From Stromatinia cepivora (lineage: Eukaryota > Ascomycota > Leotiomycetes > Helotiales > Sclerotiniaceae), in the NCBI GenBank assembly GCA_014898415.1, contig RCTD01000001.1:2108001-2172000 (forward strand): 64,000 nt of DNA. Direction: 5' to 3'. Positions 55,883 to 64,000 of the stretch are shown here, one piece after another. The translations under genes were made by a program, and so were the position numbers. A model generated the notes under the pieces. That model was given only the letters and a program-made list of their open reading frames with translations, did no database searches and was not told where the DNA came from. Numbering within the stretch: the stretch's first letter is position 1; every line of letters starts with the position of its first letter.

Positions 55883-56986
55883 TTAAAACCCCACTCTCGT
55901 AGACCCTTGAACTTTTATAATCTTCTCCAAGGCCCTTCCTCCGTCCTGTGCCCACCCTGCCTCTCCATCTAACTTCAACACCCTTCCCATTCCTCTCTCG
56001 GTAACCCGCACTGGTATAAATCCATCCCTCGTCCAGCACCTTCCAAATGCCCTTACTAACTCAAATATGCCCACTGAAATCTTCCGTGTTCCTCTTCCAA
56101 TGATATGCGTTCTATCATATTCCGCTAGCTCCCTTTTCTTTTCTTCAACTAGCTTATTCCATGCTCGTTCCTCGGCGGGAGTTCTGGCTTGATAGAGATG
56201 ACTTGTAAGATGGAGTGAAGAGGGTGGTAGAGTTAGGATGCGCGGAGGCATAAATGGAATAGGGATGACCTTTTTGAGAGCAACTTCTACATAGAGAGGT
56301 GCAGCGACTTTTGGAGGATGAGCACATAGTTTGGCGGGGACGGCGGTTATAGATTTTATAAGACCGGCGGGAGAGAGGATGACGTAGCCTCCGCAAGCAG
56401 CGAGGAGAAAAGATATGCCAGCGAAAGCATAGGGAACCCATACGCCAACGTCGGCAGGGATATGAATGTAGTTATTCCAGACTGATAGAGGCAGAAGAGG
56501 GGTTAGCGGGGGGTTCTTGAGGGGTAAAGATCGGGGGCCATTGCATAAGGAAAACGTACAAGTGAGACCAGCGAATCCAAGAAGAAAGGTTCCAGCTAAG
56601 TAAGAGGTTACTATGTATCCGGTATGTGACGGTGCTTGGTAGAGGATTGTGGTATGTGGTTTTGCGGCCAAGATATCGGCATAACTGTGATAATTGAGGA
56701 GTTTTGGAGAGCGCGGTAGTGGTTCTGTGGCGACAAATGCAGGAGGTTGGATCTGTGTTTCGACCTTTGATTTAACCTTGGGCTGAGGTTTTTGCTGAGG
56801 TTTTGGTTTCGATTTTGCCTTTAGTGTTGGCATTGCCATTGGCTTCCTCGCTGTGGAGCGACATAATGATGTTGAGGTAAAGAATCGAGGGTTTGGACAT
56901 GATTTTTGAGTTGTGAAGAGAAAGGTTCGGGATGAGTTCAAGGTCGCAGAATGTAATTTAATACACCCCCTTGAAAATGCAGACAT
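55883..56986 (-). CDS. Mitochondrial membrane protein, possibly TMEM223/Mrx15-like
   Basis: Exons 56986-56560 and 56481-55883 around a 78-nt intron with no stop (donor GTACGT, branch GCTAAC, acceptor TATCAG); 341 residues. Removing it joins GFAGLT to FWNNYIHIP. The N-terminus (SAFSRGCIKLHSATLNSSRT, later FFTSTSLCRSTARKP) is basic, Ser/Arg-rich and free of acids, a mitochondrial presequence. A Lys/Pro/Gln stretch follows. Two hydrophobic segments (YIVTSYLAGTFLLGFAGL and WVPYAFAGISFLLAACGGYV) are membrane spans. A C-terminal soluble part contains KKVIPIPFMPP and an ELVRAFGR block. Two spans plus a matrix tail resemble TMEM223/Mrx15, which sits near mitoribosomes, but I could not test this. It is divergent from PDX1 with a 299-bp spacer. 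Confidence 0.75.
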   Translation of the reverse strand: MSAFSRGCIKLHSATLNSSRTFLFTTQKSCPNPRFFTSTSLCRSTARKPMAMPTLKAKSKPKPQQKPQPKVKSKVETQIQPPAFVATEPLPRSPKLLNYHSYADILAAKPHTTILYQAPSHTGYIVTSYLAGTFLLGFAGLTCTFSLCNGPRSLPLKNPPLTPLLPLSVWNNYIHIPADVGVWVPYAFAGISFLLAACGGYVILSPAGLIKSITAVPAKLCAHPPKVAAPLYVEVALKKVIPIPFMPPRILTLPPSSLHLTSHLYQARTPAEERAWNKLVEEKKRELAEYDRTHIIGRGTRKISVGIFELVRAFGRCWTRDGFIPVRVTERGMGRVLKLDGEAGWAQDGGRALEKIIKVQGSTRVGF

Positions 56987-57285
56987 CTGAAAAGTATCAG
57001 CAATTAATTACCTATTATCACTGCAAATATACAACTTCAAATAAAACATACCATACCTTGAGAACAAGGCTCAATAAATGAAATCGGGACCTAAAGGCTT
57101 CAAGTTCGGGACGGGAAAAATTAATAATCGGAGGTTCGGCGAAATTATTCATCCCTGCCAATTGGCCTAGCGTGGTTATCTCCCGAAATATCCCATTTGT
57201 TGATCTCAACATCTCGAGAATATCTTCGTCTTCACCTATTTCTTCATAAAACTTCCAATTGAGTTTCGTATTTGCGAAGGTCAAT
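56987..57285. promoter_or_regulatory. 299-bp shared divergent promoter region
   Basis: It lies between the ATG of the mitochondrial membrane protein (minus, 56986) and the ATG of PDX1 (plus, 57286). Both transcripts must start within it. No specific site could be identified. A minus-strand open frame runs across it (57284-57018) but starts only at TTG. Confidence 0.6.
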
Positions 57286-58650
57286 ATGGCATCTTTCGCG
57301 ACAGCATGTCGTGTATCTGCTAGACTTACTGCTAGGGGATTGCGACAGGATGCGACTGCCAGAGGTCAGTATTTACTTCCGAGAAATTTTGGGTTGAGGA
57401 TGGGAGATTAATATTTGATGAGGATAGGACTCAGGACTTCGGCGGCATGTCTAGCTGCTCATAACTTCACGATGCCGGCACTTTCTCCTACGATGACTGA
57501 GGGAAATATTGCAAAGTGGAATGTTAAGGAAGGGGATTCATTTTCGGCTGGTGATGTCTTACTCGAGATCGAAACGGACAAGGCTTCAATGGATGTGGAA
57601 GCTCAGGATGATGGTATCATGGCAAAGATTACAATGGGAGATGGTAGCAAGGGAATTAAAGTTGGCACAAGAATTGGTGTCCTTGCCGAACCCGGAGATG
57701 ATTTGAGTTCATTGGAAATACCAGCTGAAGATAGTGCTGCCCCTCCATCGCCAAAAGAAGAGGCATCGAAGCCAGACCCCGCAAAGTCCTCGGAATCACA
57801 AGCCGAAGCTCCTCCTACCTCGAAGCCTTCTGCTGAGACTTCGGCTCCCGCGAAGAAGTCGTCAGGAAAGGCAAAGAAACAAACATATCCTCTACTTCCT
57901 TCAGTCGAACATTTGATTCATGAACGTGGATTAGATGCATCTGATATTGAAAAGATGACGCCCAGTGGACCTAATAATCGCCTATTGAAAGGAGATGTTC
58001 TAGCATATTTGGGCTCAATATCCTCCTCATACCCTACCGAACTTTCGCAAAAGATTGCAAAACTCTCCCACCTCGACCTAAGCAATATCAAGATTGCTCC
58101 TCCCAAAGCAGCTAAACCTGCCAAGAAGGATGCGCCAGCACCAAAACCAATCACATTCCATCGTTTAGCCCACACAATCTCCATGAAGGCAGCCTTAGAG
58201 GTTCAACAGAGGATACAATCTACACTTGGCGTACACATCCCTCTCTCCACATTCATCGAGCGTGCAGCAGATGTCGCAAATGATGACCTTCCCCGCCCAA
58301 AGAACTACAAACCAACATCAGATGAACTCTTTGATTCTGTCCTCGGACTCGACAAAGTTAATCCAGCGAATGGCGTTAGAGGGAACTTCATACCTGAGAG
58401 CGGCGCCGCATTCCGCCAAATTATTCAGGCTTCGCAATCATCCAAGCAGAACAATAATATCGATATTTACGATCTCTTGTCAGGCGTCACGAAAAAGGCA
58501 CCGGTTAAACGCTCGGTACCAAAATCGGAGCCAGTTGAAGAAGACGAGTTTTGGGTAAATATCCCAGAAACTGATATGGAGACAGCGTCAGTTTTCATGC
58601 AGAGATTTAAGCTTGTCCTGGAGAAGGAGCCCGGGAGGTTGATTCTGTAA
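57286..58650 (+). CDS. PDX1: Pyruvate dehydrogenase complex protein X (E3-binding protein)
   Basis: Exon 1 57286-57364, intron 57365-57427 (63 nt, GTCAGT...ATAG), exon 2 57428-58650; 433 residues. The join gives RGLRTSAACLAAHNFTMPAL, matching the usual end of the mitochondrial presequence and start of the lipoyl domain. The lipoyl domain (about 36-115) has the lipoylated lysine in ETDKASMDV. A Pro/Ser/Ala/Lys linker is followed by a peripheral-subunit-binding domain at about 180-215 (LLPSVEHLIHERGLDASDIE, then NNRLLKGDVLAYL), which holds E3 (Lpd1). The C-terminal part lacks the HxxxDG acetyltransferase site of E2, which is why this is PDX1 and not E2. It acts in the mitochondrial matrix to tether E3 to the E2 core. 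Confidence 0.94.
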
Positions 58651-60753
58651 AACATAAGCGTGTGTAGTATACCTAGCTAGATGGAGAATAGATTGATGAT
58701 ACCATGAGGGGATTTGTTTCGTTTGCCAATTTACTTCCGGTTGTATGTATGCGGGTGGCGGAAATGTCCGTTTGTTTGAAACTTCTTTAATGCACGCTAC
58801 TTTCGGAAAGGTACCTTCGGAAAGGTACCTTTCCGTCGATCCGATACATCAATACGTGACATGAAGTATCGGGCCGTTGAATGCTGTACGGTATGTGCCA
58901 AATGCTGTAATGTCCCATTAGACCGTAAGTCGTTGATGTTGATGAAAGAATTGGCAAAGCAGGCAGCAGAGAGCATTTACTCCTTTTAAAATAATTTGGG
59001 TGTGTCAAATTCTGTGGTCTCCCCCTCGATGCAATTTGATGTCGTTTGCAAACAAATCGATGAGGCAGGCAGAGACCAGCGTCCACAAAGTGTAAAGCGC
59101 TTTTTTTTGAAGGCACTTTGGAACGTGGAAAATATATACGCCAACCGATCTTTCTTTTCTCTCATCCTCACTCATTTCTGTCGAAGAGTGGTTTCACTAT
59201 ATATCGCCAACTTTATCAATTTTTGTCGTCATGACAGCTTCTTTTCATGGGCTACCTTCTGCTTCGCTGTCATGATGGCCATAATTTTCTCTTCTCTTTC
59301 TTATTTACAAAATGCCACCACGATCATAGGATTCTATGAGAACTCAATAGTGGTTGGAAAGTGTAATTAGCGCTAAGTCTTAGTCTTGCTTGATATCATT
59401 TCATTTCGTAACCTTCATTCTCGTGATGATAGGAATGTGCTCTAACCCTCTGACTCTCAATAGTAACATGAGAAGCTAGCGTATTTCAAACTCTTTGCCA
59501 TGAAGAAACCATCTTCTCGGAGCGCGCCAGTTGTTGGCTACGCTGGCTCGAGTAGTGCCCTTGTAATGCAGTTCGTGTTTCCCAATTTTTTGGCTCCTTG
59601 TAAATCACGTCGGTGCTATGAGCCCAAGGGCTAACCTCATATCGTCGGCCAGTTGCTACCAACCACGACGCTGACCAGACTCAATTTTGACACAGAAGAT
59701 ATGCGATTATGAGAGAGGATTCCATCTATTCCCATTACGACTGGTTCCTCTTTTTTTTTTTTTTTTTGGCTACTCCTTGCCTTATCGTTCCGCAGCTCAG
59801 CCGCAAATAAGGACCTATAGGAGATTTTATTAGACATGCGATGGGCTGCGGATTCCGGATTCAACATCGATTAGTGGAAGGATTAGTTCTGTATTTTAGA
59901 CAAGACGGCCACCTCAGGCAGTCGAAGCAAAAATATTCCAACTATGCCCCTCATAGTGAGAGGATTCAGGTTTGCCATTATAAAGAGTGTACTGTCAAAG
60001 AAGACTCCTTAATCGATAGTCGAGTCATGGTTGTGGAAGGTAGTAATAAGCAATGAACATCTCACATCTAATATGTGCTGATGCTAACAAGTGTTTGAAT
60101 AGGATCCTATATCAAACGAAAGGAGACTAAAGAAAAAGACTAAGCTGCTGCTGGTCCTACCTGCATATTATGTCATACTTGGTCTTACCGACTATGCTCT
60201 CTGATCCATGTGTTCCTGCACCTGCTAGATCCAATACAGTGATTACTTTTCCACTCTTTGATGCTAGTCAGCTTCATGCCATAAAATCTGATTAAGCTGT
60301 GGTAGACTCATCAAAAATTGCCATTAGAGATGAGAAGAAGCTTAAGAAGGTGTTAAAACTGACGGCAAGACGGCATGACACACCGTGAAGGGATAGTCCA
60401 TTCAACTTCCACGATTGAGACATGTGTTGGGGTGTAAACCTTTGTCGAGCAAAGTGGCATTCCATGATGGTACAATTTCATTGCTTCTGTTATGCACCAT
60501 GTCACGCTTTCGTAGCTGCTGCTGCACTCGCTGGCGTTTTAGTGAGTAGCTAGAGGCAGGTAGCGCTACCGTTTGACATCTTCAGGCAGCTATGGTGGCA
60601 TGGTCATATGATGAGAGAATAATTACGAGTACGATGACAATAAAGCATTGGTGAAGGAAGAGGAGGAAGTAGAGGCTTCAGGACGGTTCAACTGGATATG
60701 CAGCTGCTATGAAGTAAGGCTTGTGGATGCCTCCATTACTACTATTCTTCGAC
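58651..60753. other. Intergenic, 2.1 kb, PDX1 3' flank
   Basis: No recognisable gene. An 18-bp perfect palindrome CGGAAAGGTACCTTTCCG lies near 58817-58834, preceded by a partial copy. A run of about 18 T is at 59750-59767. The plus-strand frame 58996-59370 (124 codons) is hydrophobic at its end but has no known motif. Confidence 0.5.
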
Positions 60754-60922
60754 CTTCACATCGAGCCTCCGCGTCAAACCTCCACATCAAACTTCCGTCC
60801 CAAGCCTCCACATCAAACCTCCACATCAAACCTCCACATCAAACCTCCACATCAAACCTCCACATCAAACCTCCACATCAAACCTCCACATCAAACCTCC
60901 ACATCAAACCTCCACATCAAAC
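60754..60922. repeat. 13-bp minisatellite (CTCCACATCAAAC), 13 copies
   Basis: Thirteen units; the first four vary (CTTCACATCGAGC, CTCCGCGTCAAAC, TTCCGTCCCAAGC) and the rest are identical. The period is not a multiple of three, so all frames stay open with a 13-residue super-repeat; the ORFs here are artefacts. Confidence 0.92.
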
Positions 60923-61250
60923 CTCCACAGAAATAACTGGAAGAGTAGGGCCCAACATGCCAGTTGCAGTCATGGGTCTGCCGCCCTATTGGAAGGATAC
61001 TTAGACGAGTGCCTCCACCCAAAACCAAAGGCACAAGCGCAATAGTTGAGCTGAGCGAATAGGCCACGACATCCAAGCGCTCATGGGAGACTGAATACTT
61101 CGAGGATAGCGCATCCACCCAGAGCCTCGCCATAGGTGGGTACTTGGCTCCGCCTCTGGGCCCAAAAAGAACCAAAGAAGATTCTGGTTTGGGGGTACGT
61201 GTCTAAGACTATCATTATCTTTATTTGGTTGTTCCACTCATGCTAATCTT
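60923..61250. other. Spacer, no gene seen
   Basis: Nothing recognised. TATATCACAG at about 61249-61258 could be a splice acceptor for the coding-like stretch that follows. Confidence 0.4.
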
Positions 61251-61258
61251 ATATCACA

Positions 61259-61700
61259 GCCGCACTTGTTGTTTGCTTGTTTCAAAGTATTCGTCATGGA
61301 CTCAGAAAGCCCACATGTCATATTTGGACGAGGTTTGATGACACCACATTCCACTACTACCTTGAAGGAATCGGAAATCTTTTCACCAGTAATTTGGGTC
61401 CGTAAGAATCCAGCCATTGTCTATTAACACCATACCTGGCCGAAAATGACTAACTAGCGATATCTCTAATAGTGGACCTTTAGTACCTCGCTCCTGACCC
61501 CTTGTTTCGAAATAATGTCAGCTGTATGCGACTGACCTCTCTTTCTTCTCTAAAGCTGAAGCTAATTTTGCTTATCGTCTCAGACTGGTGTTGACGGCGG
61601 ATTCTGGGTGAGTATTTCACTGCTTTGAGAAGCAAAAATACGGATCCGGCATCATATCAGACACACCCAAGCCGACCTTTGTGGTGGAGCTTAAAAGCTT
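61259..61700 (+). pseudogene. Coding-like stretches with intron signals, unidentified
   Basis: After a possible acceptor (ATATCACAG) the plus strand reads HIWTRFDDTTFHYYLEGIGN and LFTSNLGP, then a strong donor (GTAAGA near 61401) and an acceptor (TAATAG, near 61471) with a perfect branch sequence ACTAAC. A later stretch reads DLSFFSKAEANFAYRLRL, ending VLTADSG before GTGAGT. Phases between these pieces can be matched only with a 10-base exon and a 39-nt intron, which is suspicious. I recognise no family. It may be a decayed gene or the edge of a gene with unusual splicing. Confidence 0.3.
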
Positions 61701-64000
61701 GAAATTGAGCCTACGAAGACATTTGCATCTCGTGGAATGCGGTTGTGGTCCATTAGGGTGAAGAGGTTGCAAGGGATTGCACACAATCTCGGTTTCATCA
61801 CAGAGACCTATCATGCACACCGGGGAGCTTCACCACAGAGCTCGGGTCCAGGTACTAGAGACCAGGACAGACTTACCAATAGCGTATGGTCAATGTGACG
61901 GCGCCCAGGCTTTGCGACTTTGTTATTCGGTGTTGCGCCGTTGTTTAGAAGCTCTACTTATGTACACAATCCCAATATGGCAGAACGCTCAAAGAAAAGC
62001 ACTAAGTTCTAAACTTCACGCCCATATCCTACAGACATAAAACCTTTTCAGGACAATCGAGAATGATGACGTACCTCAACCAATTACTCAAAAATCCAGC
62101 TTGGAGATGTGTGAACTTGGTGCGGACAGAATTGAGGGTATTGGCAATCACCCAAGTTGCCTCGTCGAACCTATTCTCGCGGCGGGGGTTGTTCAGAGTT
62201 GGTTTGAAATTCGACAGCAGATCGCGTACGATTTAAGCGCCACTATTCGTTTCTATATTCCTAGACACCAAAATTTCCGCAAATTCCCCGTCGAGGGGTG
62301 ATACTCTTGCTAAAGTATCATCCCCAGTGCACCATAGCTTCAGTGCAGAAATATGCGAACTTGGGTCAGTGCACCTTGACATCCGCGATTTCTGCTGTTC
62401 AAAGGAATATGGGATCATTGAATCATTAATTGATCCAGGCGAACCTTTTTGGATCCGACAGTACAGTTCACCGCGGTACAGCTTTCAGGTGAAAATATTA
62501 CAATCGAGAATTGGAATGACTTCACCGTCGACAACACGACATTCAAAGGACAGAAAACTTTTTGAATTGGGTCTAGCTACACGACAAGAACCTCGATCAG
62601 ATAGTGAACCAAATCTAATGCGTTTACTTCCTAGCAACATACGACAAGTTATATTAAGTCAACGCCTCATGTCTTCATGTTAGAAGAACGCCAATGTTAC
62701 GAAATGACAAAATTATGCCCTTCAAATAATCCCAACTCCAGTGGAGCTCGCGATGAAAACTTAGAGCCTTGCTTCTCCGGCAAGGAGAATACCAGGCGGG
62801 CGTCCCGATTCATCAAGGCCGTTCCAAGGAATATTCAAATGCCATGCAACCATTGAACGGGACGACGATACAAAAGCTAGCAGGGCTACAACATCGTTGC
62901 GACGATCTTGAAGATTTTAGCTGGAGCTTTCCCTGAAGAGGATCCCGTATGAATCAAAAAGCTGGAGGTATTCGAACTTCAGTCCCACCGGCGGCAGCTA
63001 AAATACTAATTTGGAGATCGCCCAAGAACACCAGATACGCTGCATACCGTGTCCTGGGCTACCAATCCCAACAAACCATTCTATTTACGGGTGTGGACTC
63101 GCACAAGAATGGTCTTAGGCCATGAATATATTTTGCTTCTCGATGACATGCCCATCTTCATGTTGCTTGAACTTCGCTTCAATGATGTTTATTCTCACCG
63201 ACGTACTTCAAACCATTTGATGCTCTTTGTATCGATCCGCAAAAAACAAGTTCGTCTAGCTTACCGTCAAGCTTTAGGACACCGGTATGGAAATGCGACT
63301 ATGCGATGACCGCAACGCTGGGAATCTCGTTGGTATGATCTTCTTTATGTTGTTGGGATTCTTCCGCAAAATACACTACATGCTCGTGGTCGTGTGGAAA
63401 CCTCTCATTATATTTAATGGAAAGAGAACATTCAGCAAGAATCAGTTCAGCACTGTAAGATATCAAGGATATGCCACCGACTTTTGTCGATTCCAGAGAC
63501 TCGGGTTGTGGTTGGAAATGACGAGGGAAACAGGAACTATGCTTTCAGCATCGAGGGAAAGGGATGAATATCTAGAGCGAGGTTGCGTGTATTTCCGTAC
63601 AGCGTGACATGGCTTCCGTCTTTCGGTATCGAGATGTTCAAGTGACCATTTGTCGATTTCTCAATCTTGAAAGAGAGATTCGAGATAACAACGGCATCAC
63701 AGATCATTCCGAAGCAATAGTATTGATTACAGGAAATATTTGTTGGTTCGAACTCAGCCAAACATCAAAGGGAAAATAACATTGTTGATCTTGACTTGAC
63801 GGTCGTCACCTCGAAGAAAATATGGATTTTCGATCCCCTTAGTCTTAGGGAAAAAATATTCAAGCGTTGTGAACGGGATGTTCGGCAAGATACTATACTC
63901 ACTTTTTGAAGTACGTATAGAATTAAAACTTTACAGAAAGAGCCGACGCCCGTACACAATGCTGAAAATGCCAATGGAATCAGGTTTCAATGAAATGAGC
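61701..64000. other. Coding-like but broken region at the right end, unidentified
   Basis: Several medium frames on the plus strand (62327-62683, 63049-63309, 63287-63607) have normal amino-acid composition but end in stops and overlap in different frames. The sequence is not RIP-like AT-rich. Fragments such as RWESRWYDLLYVVGILPQNT and RVVVGNDEGNRNYAFSIEGK (near 63310-63560) look protein-like across stops. It could be one or more old pseudogenes. No domain named. Confidence 0.3.

Noticed and set aside
57018..57284. 88-codon minus-strand frame between the two mitochondrial genes
   Set aside because: It has no ATG at its start (TTG only), overlaps the PDX1 upstream region, and the mitochondrial presequence of the minus-strand gene clearly begins at 56986.
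60648..61004. 118-codon ORF across the 13-bp minisatellite
   Set aside because: Open because the array has no stop in any frame; no other support.

Overview
The window looks like nuclear DNA of a filamentous ascomycete. Genes carry short GT-AG introns (48-90 nt), the families are fungal (HET domain, DUF3431, RGS-LOV photoreceptor, fungal G-gamma), and there are LTR retrotransposons that look heavily RIP-mutated (very AT-rich, stops in every frame, C-to-T type differences between copies). An RGS-LOV gene with this overall sequence suggests Leotiomycetes, perhaps near Botrytis/Sclerotinia. That placement is inference from recall, not a search.

Layout. 1-9425 is a nest of LTR elements: an older Ty1/copia copy on the minus strand, split by a complete younger copy of the same family on the plus strand (2378-7856, 166-bp LTRs, 5-bp target duplication), and cut at its left by a third element. 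Two tandem arrays follow (35 x 8 bp and 21 x 9 bp). Nine protein genes were found, eight on the minus strand: RGS-LOV blue-light photoreceptor (11306-14480, five exons), DUF3431 membrane protein (17025-18251), Rdx/SelW-like thioredoxin-fold protein (21522-23574, four exons, one intron of 1,077 nt), G-protein gamma subunit (25194-25554), HET-domain protein with a frame break (26662-28723), eIF3a/TIF32 (33448-36605), LRR protein (42881-45529), a mitochondrial membrane protein (55883-56986), and on the plus strand PDX1 (57286-58650).

Between the genes there are decayed eIF3a-derived sequences (30.6-31.0 kb and 33.2 kb), a 1,675-bp non-autonomous LTR element with perfect target duplication (31212-32886), degenerate ~110-bp repeats (37.4-38.05 kb), a hAT-like MITE candidate (39.36-39.80 kb), and a long array of diverged ~85-bp units (52.94-54.56 kb) that I cannot assign to any known element. 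The last 3 kb contains coding-like stretches with intron signals that I could not identify.

Functional links: the RGS-LOV protein and the G-gamma subunit belong to the same signalling system (light input acting near heterotrimeric G proteins) and lie about 11 kb apart. The last two genes are divergently transcribed from a 299-bp spacer and both products look mitochondrial. All exon joins below were worked out by eye from splice signals, phase and family motifs; none has transcript support here.
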